A program made the translations under genes and the position numbers. The notes below the pieces were generated by a model. It saw only the letters and a list, made by a program, of their open reading frames with translations, made no database searches and had not been told where the DNA came from. Below are positions 45,421 through 54,682 of a DNA stretch of 64,000 bases, in pieces; position 1 is the stretch's first letter, and every line of letters starts with the position of its first letter. Source of the stretch: Tanypteryx hageni (Eukaryota > Arthropoda > Insecta > Odonata > Petaluridae); NCBI GenBank assembly GCA_028673005.1, contig CM054116.1:21275840-21339839 (forward strand), read 5' to 3'.

Positions 45421-45723
45421 GCCAAAGACTTGAGAGGGAGCAAACAGTGAAGGAAATCACGGTAGCACGCTCTCAAGTGGTTATGAAGATTTCAATTTCA
45501 ATTTCAATAGGTCTTTATTTTCTGATAAGCCATAATACAATACATTACAATACAATTTACATTCATCTACATAGTACATGGCCTGATCAGAAAATACCCT
45601 GTTTAGGCAAAAGGCCTCTTCAGGGCTGATACAGGTATAGATAGTTCATTTGTTTAATTATAACCAGTGGTATATAGTGTGGTTATGAAGAGCTGAGGAC
45701 GCGTATTTATACCTAGGTGTAGG

Positions 45724-45798
45724 CATGGGGAAGGGAGGGGGGAGTGGGGGTATGAGGGTTATGACCTAGTGGTGGGGGGAGGGGGGGGGGAGGGCGGG
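45724..45798 (+). repeat. G-run tract (potential G-quadruplex)
   Basis: Contains at least seven runs of three or more G, including GGGGGGAGGGGGGGGGGAGG at 45775-45794. On the minus strand it encodes the proline-rich tail of the GIY-YIG ORF. Confidence 0.8.
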
Positions 45799-46136
45799 AT
45801 CAGTTTGAAGAGAACGCTGTTGATTACCCCAAAGTCGTTGTTCATGAGTGCATTTCTGTATTTGTGGATATAAAGACTTTCAGTCGCGTCCAATTTGGAA
45901 TTTGGGGCATGTTTTAGCAATTTGAGGTTCTCCATACCTAATGGGTGATGGTTTTCAAGGATGTGTTTCGCTACGGCAGATTTTTCTGTATGTCCGTGTT
46001 TAAAGTGTGCCAAGTGTTCTTTAAATCTAATGGCTAAGTTTCTTCTCGTTTGGCCTATGTATGATAAGTCACTTGGGACATAGCACTTGATATACACCCG
46101 ATTTTTGTGAACTGTGTGTTTTATCTTTTGGGTCAC
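45759..46136 (-). pseudogene. GIY-YIG endonuclease domain of a Penelope-like element
   Basis: Residues 12-50 carry the nuclease core: RVYIKCYVPSDLSYIGQTRR, then LAIRFKEHLAHFKHG, and SAVAKHILENHHPLG after it. These correspond to the GIY...YIG, the catalytic Arg and the His-rich part of Penelope EN domains. The C-terminal SLYIHKYRNALMNNDFG is also typical. The frame ends in a proline run read from the G-rich tract, probably past the original stop. It is out of frame with the RT part (46206-46619), so no fusion protein can be made. Confidence 0.88.
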
Positions 46137-46205
46137 CTATTAGATTTTTAATCTTGTTTGTGTTATGGTAAGTTAATTCATATCCGAACTCCTGAAAAAT
46201 TTTTG

Positions 46206-46619
46206 TTAACCCTTTAGTAAGGGTTGGAAAGAAAGGTAGTGACGCAAACTTTTTCTTTTTCGTATCTCTCCAATTGGGGCAAGTGTTGTAATTATCTCCT
46301 TGTTCAATGTTTTAGATTTTTTCTTTATGATGTGGTTGATCAATTCCTGTGTAAAACCGTTCTCCCGAGCCGCGTTTTTAATGTATTTTACCTCATTATC
46401 ATAGCATATTTTATTCAGAGGTGTAGTCAGAAGTCTGTGAACCATATGATTAAAGGCCGCGATCTTTTGTTTATAAGGATGACTAGAGTCATTTTTCATG
46501 TAATTGTTGACGTGAGTCGGTTTCCTGTATATTTCGAATTCAATCTTCAATGAACAGTTGTGACATTTGTGTATAGTTAAACAATACAAAATTAAAACCA
46601 AAATTAGAACTACAAACAT
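46206..46619 (-). pseudogene. Penelope-like RT, C-terminal fragment
   Basis: Contains FEIYRKPTHVNNYMKNDSSH, PYKQKIAAFNHMVHRLLTTP and ARENGFTQELINHIIKKK, the conserved block after the RT palm in Penelope-like elements. The catalytic palm residues are upstream and absent: the sequence runs into the right inverted repeat instead. At least one frameshift separates it from the endonuclease. Confidence 0.85.
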
Positions 46620-46628
46620 GAAAATTAA

Positions 46629-46825
46629 ATACGTATCGCCATTTTTATCCGGTCTTTCTTATTTTTATCCGGGGTATTGCCATTTTTATCCGGTTTTTTT
46701 ATCCAGCCTTTCTTATTTTTATCCGGGGTATTGCCATTTTTATCCGGTCCTTCCTATTTTTTATCCGGGGTATTCAGTTTTTACTATTATTGACTGGCAT
46801 CGGAGATTTTTCTTCAATTGCATTC
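46629..46825 (+). repeat. Right inverted repeat with 41-bp tandem units
   Basis: Three tandem copies (about 46639-46775) of a 41-base unit containing CCATTTTTATCCGG, TTTCTTATTTTTATCCGGGG and TATTG. The left arm has only one. The outer part (CAGTTTTTACTATTATTGAC, GGAGATTTTTCTTCAATTG) pairs with 45300-45345. Confidence 0.85.
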
Positions 46826-46830
46826 TTACC

Positions 46831-47935
46831 AGCCAGTGTTAGCTCCAAATTTTTATTGTTCATTAATTTAATAATTGTTACTGTTTGTTACTGTTTATAC
46901 GCTGATATGTATGGATCAACTGTCCATTACTGAAGGGTAGTCGAGCGGAAAAGAAAATATCTCCTTGATTCACTCGTCTATGCTCAAGCCGAGTTCGGTA
47001 ATAGTCGTCTCCATGGCAAAATCCGATAAAATGCTATTTAAAAAGCAAAAACGCTAGGTTTTGGTATAATTTCAGGCAAAGACGATGAATTATCAAAATT
47101 CTGTGGCTATAATTAGAGTATATATTCTTTTTCCTTTAGAACAGTACAAACCTCGCACCGATATAACATTTTAAAGATATTTTAAAGTATTAAAGTCAAC
47201 ATCTCTGCACGATGGATTTGAGATTTCTTATGTAAAACAAATAGGGAAAAAACGTTTCTGGGATCGAGCCCGGGACTTAAATCTTCGCAAAATAAAATAT
47301 AGCCCGGAGGTGGGCCTTGGCAGTACGAGCCAAGTTTCGTGAAAATCGGTCCATTGGTGTAAAAGTTGTTAGTAGAGGGGCACACACACAGACTATGTCT
47401 CCTTTGGAAACCAGCCTAAAGATATGAAAGCAGCTTGAATTTTGTTGAGGACATATCTCTAGCATTTTAAAGAACGAATTCTTTTAATTCCAGTTATTCC
47501 TTCAAGAGAGGAATGGCTAAAACCGTGTGATACACCCGAGTCTGGTAAATGAGGGTTTCGAAATACACCGTCACCTAATACCTTCTCGTATTCGTCAACT
47601 TATCCTTTGCGGTAAGTAAGGTTCATTTAGGGAAATACTTTTCGGTTTCTTTTGCCTATGGCCCTCCCTTTTTACTCTCTCTTTCTGAGCTTTCACATAT
47701 GTATGACTAATTTTGAAATGCAATTTCATAAACCCCTGCACCATTATCTTTGCTTTTGTTATGGGCTATTGAAATGGAACAACTGGGTCGGAAACAAACC
47801 CCTAAAAAATTGAAGTTTTTATAATTTTCGATTTATCCCTTTGGTTGTACCCAATGGCCCTGCCATTATACATTATGCATTACACTTATACATTATACAA
47901 TTTACTTTTTATATTTTTATAAGGTGAATTGGAAA
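46831..47935. other. No gene; possible retroposon 3' end
   Basis: The phrase GCCAAGTTTCGTGAAAATCG (47328-47347) and then ACACACACAGAC is typical of non-coding 3' parts of arthropod retroposons. I could not define an element. Confidence 0.4.
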
Positions 47936-48030
47936 TTTCGATGAATGATACATTCGATGAATCGTGGTTTAGTGAATTGTGTTTCGATGAATTGCGTTTT
48001 CGATGGATTGTGATTCGATGAATTGTGGTC
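47936..48030. repeat. 14-16-bp minisatellite
   Basis: About six imperfect units of the type TTCGATGAATTGTG. Confidence 0.8.
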
Positions 48031-48780
48031 GATGAAGTCTCCGTGAGCCCATTATACCGAATTTTAGATCTGTAGCTTTTGTAAGCGTCCAAAAAATGGC
48101 GCGACAGACTGACTGTCACTTGAGAATTTTTATATAAAGATATACTGCTATAAAGTTTCTTTCGGTTATTATATTCTATTGCATCCTATAACCTTCTTTG
48201 GTGCTGTGGAAGTGTTCGCTGCTTGCCATTTTTAGCCTAATTTCAAGAATGGAAATAGGCTTATAGTTTCGTCTGTATCTCCCCTCCCCCTATTAACTTT
48301 GGAACCGATTTTCATGACACATGGTGGAAATCTCTTGCTACCGGGGCCGAGCTCTCCCGAGGATAGTTTTTATTGCGAATATTGAAAGTCCCGTGTTCGA
48401 TTCCAGGAACTATCCATCCCATTTGATGGAGTGGAATTTATATTATTCTCCGAGGAAAATAATGGAGATTTAAATTTTTATATCGTATAATGTTGCTTAT
48501 CGATCGTATGCCTTCGAATTTCTCGTAAATGCTGGCGTTTTTGCAGTTTATATCACTCATTACGAGTGTTGCCATTGCAACGACTGTTGTTGGACTCGGA
48601 TTCGGTATAGCCTGGTACATACGCGCATTTTCGGCACACAAATACCCGTGATCAATGTAGTTTTTCCGTAGGTGATTGGATAATACTTACATGTGAACAT
48701 CTGATTCTAAAAAGTAATAAATGCAGATTCATTTAATTTAAAATAATTGTGGAAAGTAGGCATCGTAAATTACGTATAAA
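48031..48780. other. No gene recognised
   Basis: A B-box-like GTGTTCGATTCC at 48393 hints at another decayed tRNA-derived retroposon, but no A box or body could be matched. Confidence 0.35.
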
Positions 48781-48782
48781 TC

Positions 48783-49221
48783 ATGCTGCTCTTCATACGT
48801 TATTTTCCTCCGTTACTCTTCCTTCTTTTTCTCCTTCATACTCCCCCTTTTCACCTCTTTATTCATCTCTCTTCATATCACTGTCTTAATATCATTCGTC
48901 TTTCACTTCTTTTCTACAATACTCTTCTATCTTTTCTGCAATTTATCCTGTCGTATGTACCTTTCTTGCCACCTATCTCACCAATTTTCTCTAGATTCCC
49001 TATATAAATTTCTCTTCCTCTGTCTCTCTTCACTTTTCCTTTATCTCTCTCTTTCTCCCTCCGTCACGTTTTCTTATCTCACGAATTTTCCTCCCTACAT
49101 CTCCTTTTCTCTCCCTCCTTCCCTCCCTCACTCTCATCCTCTTTCTTTCTCTCATCCTCCCTCCCTTTCCTCTCATGCTCTTCCTGTGGTTCATACCCTC
49201 CCCTGGTATGTTTGTTTCTGA
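48783..49221 (+). repeat. Polypyrimidine low-complexity tract
   Basis: Over 400 bases dominated by C and T with CTTT, CTCTCT and CCCTCC runs. The overlapping ORFs on both strands (for example 48783-49007 and 48955-49221) are compositional artefacts. Confidence 0.9.
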
Positions 49222-49369
49222 GTTGCCTTCCAGAGTGGCTCTACTCAACGTCATAATGTAAAATAAATGTTTTATGCAGGCACCTTACCCATGTTTTCCA
49301 TTGTAGTCAGTACCAAGAAATAATTGTCAGTAATAAGAAACATAGTAGTCAGTAATAAAACCATGTCAT

Positions 49370-50458
49370 GTTCGCCGCTTTTTAGGAGGGACCCTATTCT
49401 CTTCACCTGTGGATGCCAATGCTCTCTTGTACTTGTCCCAGACCGACACTTTGTTTATTGCGAGCTCGCGGATATCATTTGTTTTACTTTCTAGTACCGC
49501 TTTGTATTTAAGAGCCAGGTCTTTAGCGACTTCCCTAATTGGTGTTGTCTTCAGGGTATCATGGAGGTCTATATTTTGACCCCATGTCCTGCTTATTCGT
49601 CTTAAAATTTTTCTCTCCGCGATCTCAAGTATACTCCATGATTATTGTAATAGGAGTCCGGACCATACTGGCGAGGCGTACAAAAGTGTCGGTCTGTATT
49701 GCTTTGTATAAGTGGGTTTTTAATTCCCTGGACACGTCAATAGAGTTAAAAAGGGGAAAGAGTCTGGCTCTTTTCCCAGCTGCCGTAAGATTTATTTTTC
49801 TTACGTGTTCGTGAAAAGTTAGTTTTTCGTCCATCGTAATGCCTAAATATTTGATATGTTTCGCCCAGGGAATTTCCACACCTTCGATTAAGAGTTTCTT
49901 CGGCGTTTTGGCATCCTTCCTTTTGAAGAGGATTGTTTGCGTTTTTTTGGGGTTTATCACGATTCTCCACTTTTTGTAGTATTCGATTAGTTTTTCTGTG
50001 AGCCTATGGGCATACCGCAAAGTCATTTCCGGCTGGAAGCTTCGCGTCATTATTGCGCAGTCGTCCGCATATAGGGCAACGGTGGAGTTCCAATCCCCCT
50101 CGTTTGTCGGGATGTCACCCGTACATATGGAGAATAGCAGTGGCCCTAGGACACTCCCTTGTGGGACCTCAGCTGTTGTCTTTCTTGTTAAACTTTCGGC
50201 ACCATTCCATTTCACCGTGAATGGCCTGTCACTGATATAAGATCCTATGAATTTTACCTGCCATGAGGGAAATTTTGCTAGTAGTAGTTTTTGCAGTAGG
50301 CCGAAGTGCCATACTTTGTCGAATGTTTTACTAATATCAAAGGCTACTCCAACAGAAACATTGTTCTTGTTGAATGCGTCCGTAATAAAATCTACTATCC
50401 TCTGCAGCTGGTGCGTTGTGGAGTGTCCTGACCTAAATCCATGCTCTTCCTCTCTTCG
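49370..50458 (-). pseudogene. Jockey-type LINE reverse transcriptase, 5' truncated
   Basis: RT blocks in order from 50455 leftwards: EEHGFRSGHSTTHQLQRIVD, VGVAFDISKTFDKVWHFGLL, VPQGSVLGPLLFSICTGDIP, LYADDCAIMTRS, WRIVINPKKTQTILFKRKD and IKYLGITMDEKLTFHEHV. After a frameshift near 49705 the thumb continues: LLYASPVWSGLL, a stop, then WSILEIAERKILRRISRTWG. The end is near 49370 (ENRVPPKKRRT). AFDKVWH reads TFDKVWH here. The endonuclease half is absent: the copy begins at a TA microsatellite. Confidence 0.9.

Positions 50459-50460
<2 letters not shown>

Positions 50461-50510
<50 letters not shown>
50461..50510. repeat. (TA)n microsatellite
   Basis: About 25 perfect TA units, exactly between the truncated LINE RT and the truncated Tc1/mariner element. 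Confidence 0.97.
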
Positions 50511-50514
<4 letters not shown>

Positions 50515-51260
50515 ATTAACCTCGTTTGTCAGCACAATGTGCGGATTCTCAGCCCCCAATAAATGCAATTGTGCCTGTTGATGTGGCAGTTTAATTTGAA
50601 GACAGCTTCATCAGACCAAATGATGTTATCGACAAACCCTGAGTCACAAGCCTGCATCTGCAGAAACATTTCACAAAACTCCAAACGCTGGTCGGCATCA
50701 TCCTAATGTAATGCATTAAGAAGTATGGGTATGCATGGCTTTAGCTTGAGAGTTTTCAGCGTTCTTAAAACTGTCATGTGGCTGACCTTGTAATCATCTT
50801 CTTCTGTTAGTTGTTTTGAAATTCTGCGTGTTGATGATAACTGCTGCGGAATAAGCTGATCACGAACTGCATTATGGAAGCCTCGATTCTTCACCAATGA
50901 TGGGCGTCCACTTATCGGAGCATAGTCTACTGAACCAGTCCTCTCAAATTTTAAAATGAGACGCTGTATACTGGAGCAATGAAAAGGACGATGAAATTCT
51001 TCTGCAATTACTCTACTAACTTCAGTGCAATTCTTTCTTTCATAACAAATTTGTACCATCCTTATTCTTTCATTCAAGTTTAGTCGAACTCTCGCCATAA
51101 TTAGTCTATCTTCAACAACAATCATTTAAACAAATCAATTAAACAAAGATCACTGCACGATTATTTAATACTAATCAAAAATAAAATTTATAAAAAAAAA
51201 TATAAATGTGTAATTTATTTAAGTTACAGTAATTACAAAATGTTGCTTTACTTTTGTTAC
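50511..51260 (-). pseudogene. Tc1/mariner-superfamily transposase, truncated
   Basis: From 51125 leftwards: a helix-turn-helix region (LNERIRMVQICYERKNCTEV, SIQRLILKFERTGSV), then SGRPSLVKNRGF, a second helix-turn-helix (ISKQLTEEDDYKVSHMTVLR), and after an in-frame TAG at 50703 the nuclease segment DDADQRLEFCE and IIWSDEAVFKLNCHINRHNC. A one-base insertion follows YW. The frame then enters the TA array, so the third catalytic residue is lost. A GGGTGTAACAAAAGTAAAGC phrase near 51260 may be the 5' terminal repeat beside a TA-rich target. Confidence 0.85.
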
Positions 51261-51266
51261 ACCCTA

Positions 51267-51276
<10 letters not shown>

Positions 51277-51299
<23 letters not shown>

Positions 51300-51327
51300 T
51301 TATGTATGTATATATATATATATATAT
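51277..51327. repeat. (TATG)n and (TA)n microsatellite
   Basis: About eight TATG units followed by TA dinucleotides. Confidence 0.95.
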
Positions 51328-51389
51328 ACACACCTATATACCTTCCTTCTTCTCTCTTCCTTTATCTCTCCCTCTCTCTCATCCTCGTA

Positions 51390-52447
51390 ATGATCGCTTA
51401 GGCAAAGGTGGTGGTGGTGTAGCTTTTTTCGTCCGAAAGGATTTGAAGTGTAAAGTGATAGCTGCAAGTGAACCTCAATACGCCTTCTGGCCTGAATGCC
51501 TCTACTTAGAAATTGTAGTCAATGCAAAAAAACTTTTACTCGGAATAGTTTATCGACCTCAAAAATAGCTCATCTATCAGACATAGTTGACATATTTTCG
51601 AATTTTACTACCAACATTGAACACATTATAATCACCAGTGATTTTAATGCCAATTTCTCTTTTAACTCTCATGATACTAATTTTTTTAAACTATTCTTTA
51701 ATTCGCATGGTCTCAATATCGTTCCGCTTATTCCGACTAATAACACCCAAACAGCCTCAACCTGGATCGACTTAGCCATTACGACAAACCTTGAAAAAGT
51801 AATAACTCATGGTCAATTGCCAGTCCCAGGGCTTTCTTCTCATGACCTAATCTTCTTAGCATGCTCACTCAATTTGCCGAAATTCAAACAAACTTTTTTG
51901 CGTCACCGAGATATAAAAGGGATAGATGAATTTGATTTAATTAACGAAACTTCTACTCTTCCGTGGTATTCTATTGAATTTATCGATGATATTGATAAAA
52001 AAGTTGAAGCATTAAACATTTTATTAATGCAATTGTTTGACCACATCGCATCTGAATAAACCATTCGCATTTCCAAACCTCGCGCGCCCTGACATAATGA
52101 CGATATTAAAAGAATGATGGCGCATCGCGATTCGTTTTTTCCTTTGTTCAATAGAACTAAAGACGATAATATTTTCGGCAAATATAAACGCATTAGAAAC
52201 AAAACGAAACATCTAATCAGAAATGCAAAAATTAGATTCATTCATTCATTCAATAGCTAGTCCGAACGAATCACCCTCGATTATTTGGAAAAAACTTAGG
52301 TCGATTGGTATTGGTAAACAAAATGATATTAAACTGCCTCCATACATATCATTAGACGCGTTGAATTCTAAATTTTCTACACCCCAGAATGTTATTAACG
52401 ATAAAATAAACAGGGAAACTTCACTATTTTTAAATACAATAATTTAG
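51390..52447 (+). pseudogene. LINE apurinic-type endonuclease and linker
   Basis: First frame (to 51568): KGGGGVAFFVRKDLKCKV, then LLLGIVYRP, as in the APE endonuclease of CR1/Jockey-like elements. After a frameshift near 51560: HIIITSDFNANFSFNSHD (intact enzymes have GDFN), WIDLAITTNLEKVI and LSSHDLIFLACSL, the catalytic Ser-x-His block. The linker before the RT follows (HNDDIKRMMAHRDSF, YKRIRNKTKHLIRNAK) with another frame change near 52225. The RT is missing. The style resembles the RT fragment at 29233-30200, so the two may be one family. Confidence 0.87.
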
Positions 52448-54517
52448 ATGTTAATATTACAAATATCACACAATATGTAATTAGATAAATTTTCTTAAGA
52501 TGACAAATATGTACACAGTAACATTTACTCCAAGCAACCAAATTTCGATCTAATTAATAAAATGTCCTCCAATTGGGTATTGATTTATAAGAAGGAATGG
52601 ATATAAGTGACTGGTAGGAATAACTACGGGTAATAGAAAGTAAAGAAGATCAGTGGGGAGGAAAGGGGGGTGAAGAGAAAGAGATAAGAAGGAAACGAGG
52701 GATTGAGGAAGCATTGAGTGAGAAGGAATAATTTAAATAGGGAATTAAATGCATCTATATTTATAGATAAATATATTAAAATTGATTCCCATTGCCGTCA
52801 TTTTGGACGAGTATTTGCGATATTATGTATGTATGTAATAGAGAAGATGTCCGCTGAAATTCAAAACGTTTCCAATAATGAAAAATTCAACAGATATCTA
52901 TTCTTCTATATACATAATCAATTCATTAGAAGAAAAATTATATCCCTAATTACCCATCAACAGATGCAAATCGTTGATTTATTTAATAAAAAAAATTCAG
53001 CTAAAATAACGTTTTTTTTGTTTTGGTTTCGGTTTTCGGTTCGGTTCCGGTTCGATGCCCTGTTCAAAACATGGAAATAAATTAAACCTCATGTTAAATT
53101 AAACTGATAGTTTTATAATATTGACATTCAGATGCTTCATTATTTAACGTTAAATCCATAAAAATTTATCTTGCTAATTACATTGGCCGCTTAAGACACA
53201 ATTTATAATATCTTGTTTAACTCCTGCTGATTTATTAGACTTGATATACCTGAGAGCTTTTTCAGTCTCACCGCCCAATAGTACTGCGTCAACATTGTCA
53301 CAGTCTACATCTTAACATCTCTTCAATTCCACCGTATTCTCACATCGTCCATTCTACTGAAAGCTGCTAAGGTTTCGTAAAGAGAGGAAATAAATTATAA
53401 AAAATAAAATAAATGATCTGTTTCATATTCTAAAAATGTAATTATAAATACAAAAATATACATCACCCTTTATAAATATTTCGCAATAAATATCTAAAAT
53501 CGTTTACCAAAAAACAGGTAAGGTTTACAAGATCTCCACTCCTTCCCCATTATGTCGTTTTATGCCGACTTTATCTCCGCGACAAAAGAGATTATTTCTC
53601 TCACTAAAACAGTCGCACTTTTATCTCTGACGAGTTCGCTCACTCGCCTGAACGTTCAGAGGAGTCGTCACAAAAAGAGAAATAAACACACGAAGTCATC
53701 CGATTCACACTCAAAGTTATCATAAGAGTAAAACGGGAAAATATTTATCTAGATAAATATTTCACATGCTTCACTAAATAAATACTTTTTGACTTATGGT
53801 TTGCATCCGATGAAAATTCTTCATTTACTTTCTGAGCAAATGTTATGTAGCTAAGAAACCCGACTGCTCCTATAAATAAGAGACTAAATTTTGTCGTTAA
53901 TTGGTTATAACAGCCATTTTTCAACTGACAGATGTATTAAAATGAAATTTTAAATTAGATTGCGGAAGAGTTCTTATCTTTCACTGTTTTTACAGGCATC
54001 TGATATAAACACGTCACGTATTTGGTTTCTTCAAATATTATGAATTTAAAAAAAAAATAAAACAATGTTCACTACAAGAATATACATGCATCCATGTTAC
54101 ACGTATATATTTTGTACCAGGAATTACCGTTCGAAGTTTCTAAACGATGGCAATACAATTAAACTAAACACAGTTTACCGGAACACGTCTCTCGTAAATT
54201 GAATAGCCATATGAACTTGCAATACTTCATCTAATCATCTCTCTTAAAACATTTCGCGAAGATCATAACATATAATTCAGTTGGAGATGCGAAATTTAAC
54301 AGTCATTTCGACGTCATCCCTGTCCATAATTTCTCTAAATGTCCCTCCTAATCATATCCTCAGCATCTTTTATCCATCCTCCGTTCTGTTAAGACTTTTT
54401 AAGAAGATTATTCCGGTCGTCATGGAGATGTCATCGCCGGCATCCTCTTCATTTCTTAGGATTAAAAGGGAATTCTGGATGTGACGTTTATCGAGAAATC
54501 TGTATGTCAGTCCGCGT
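52448..54517. other. Probable flz 3' flank; no other gene recognised
   Basis: AT-rich. The flz 3' UTR should occupy the right part, but I cannot place its polyadenylation site. A 120-codon frame at 52718-53080 ends in a TTTCGGTT-type simple stretch and is not credible. Confidence 0.45.
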
Positions 54518-54682
54518 TCACTCTACGCCTGTTATAGAGTGCAGCCACGGCTTGTAGTACGTGGTCCTCATGTAAACGCCCGGAAGGTATGGCGCAGCGC
54601 ACTTGATGCCATGGGACACGGTCCCTATCAGCACCCATCGGCCGTCGGGACGTTCGGTCATAAGGGGTCCTCCGCTGTCACC
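54518..54682 (-). CDS. flz: flz terminal exon (catalytic Ser to stop)
   Basis: The acceptor TTTTTTTGTCTCCAG precedes GGTGACAGCGGAGG. The exon encodes GDSGGPLMTERPDGRW through SITGVE and a TGA stop at 54520-54518. It joins the GAG end of the previous exon in frame to give DSCEGDSGGP. Confidence 0.93.
   Translation of the reverse strand, partial: GDSGGPLMTERPDGRWVLIGTVSHGIKCAAPYLPGVYMRTTYYKPWLHSITGVE

Larger units (their letters stand above)
45270..46830 (-). mobile_element. Penelope-like retroelement fragment between inverted repeats
   Basis: The coding fragments of a Penelope-like element (RT tail and GIY-YIG nuclease, minus strand) lie between inverted terminal blocks: 45285-45395 and 46629-46825. 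The outer parts share CCGGATAAAAA, CTGAATACCCC and GAAGAAAAATCTCCGAGCC in opposite orientation. Penelope-like elements often carry terminal repeats in direct or inverted arrangement and are frequently 5'-truncated. The RT core is missing. Confidence 0.85.

Noticed and set aside
46567..46842. ORF with repeated FYPGYCHFYP
   Set aside because: A translation of the 41-bp tandem units in the inverted repeat.
48783..49254. Overlapping ORFs on both strands
   Set aside because: Produced by the polypyrimidine low-complexity tract.
51903..52241. 112-codon minus-strand ORF
   Set aside because: Antisense shadow of the LINE endonuclease and linker.
52718..53080. 120-codon ORF
   Set aside because: AT-rich, ends in a TTTCGG-type simple repeat, no motif.
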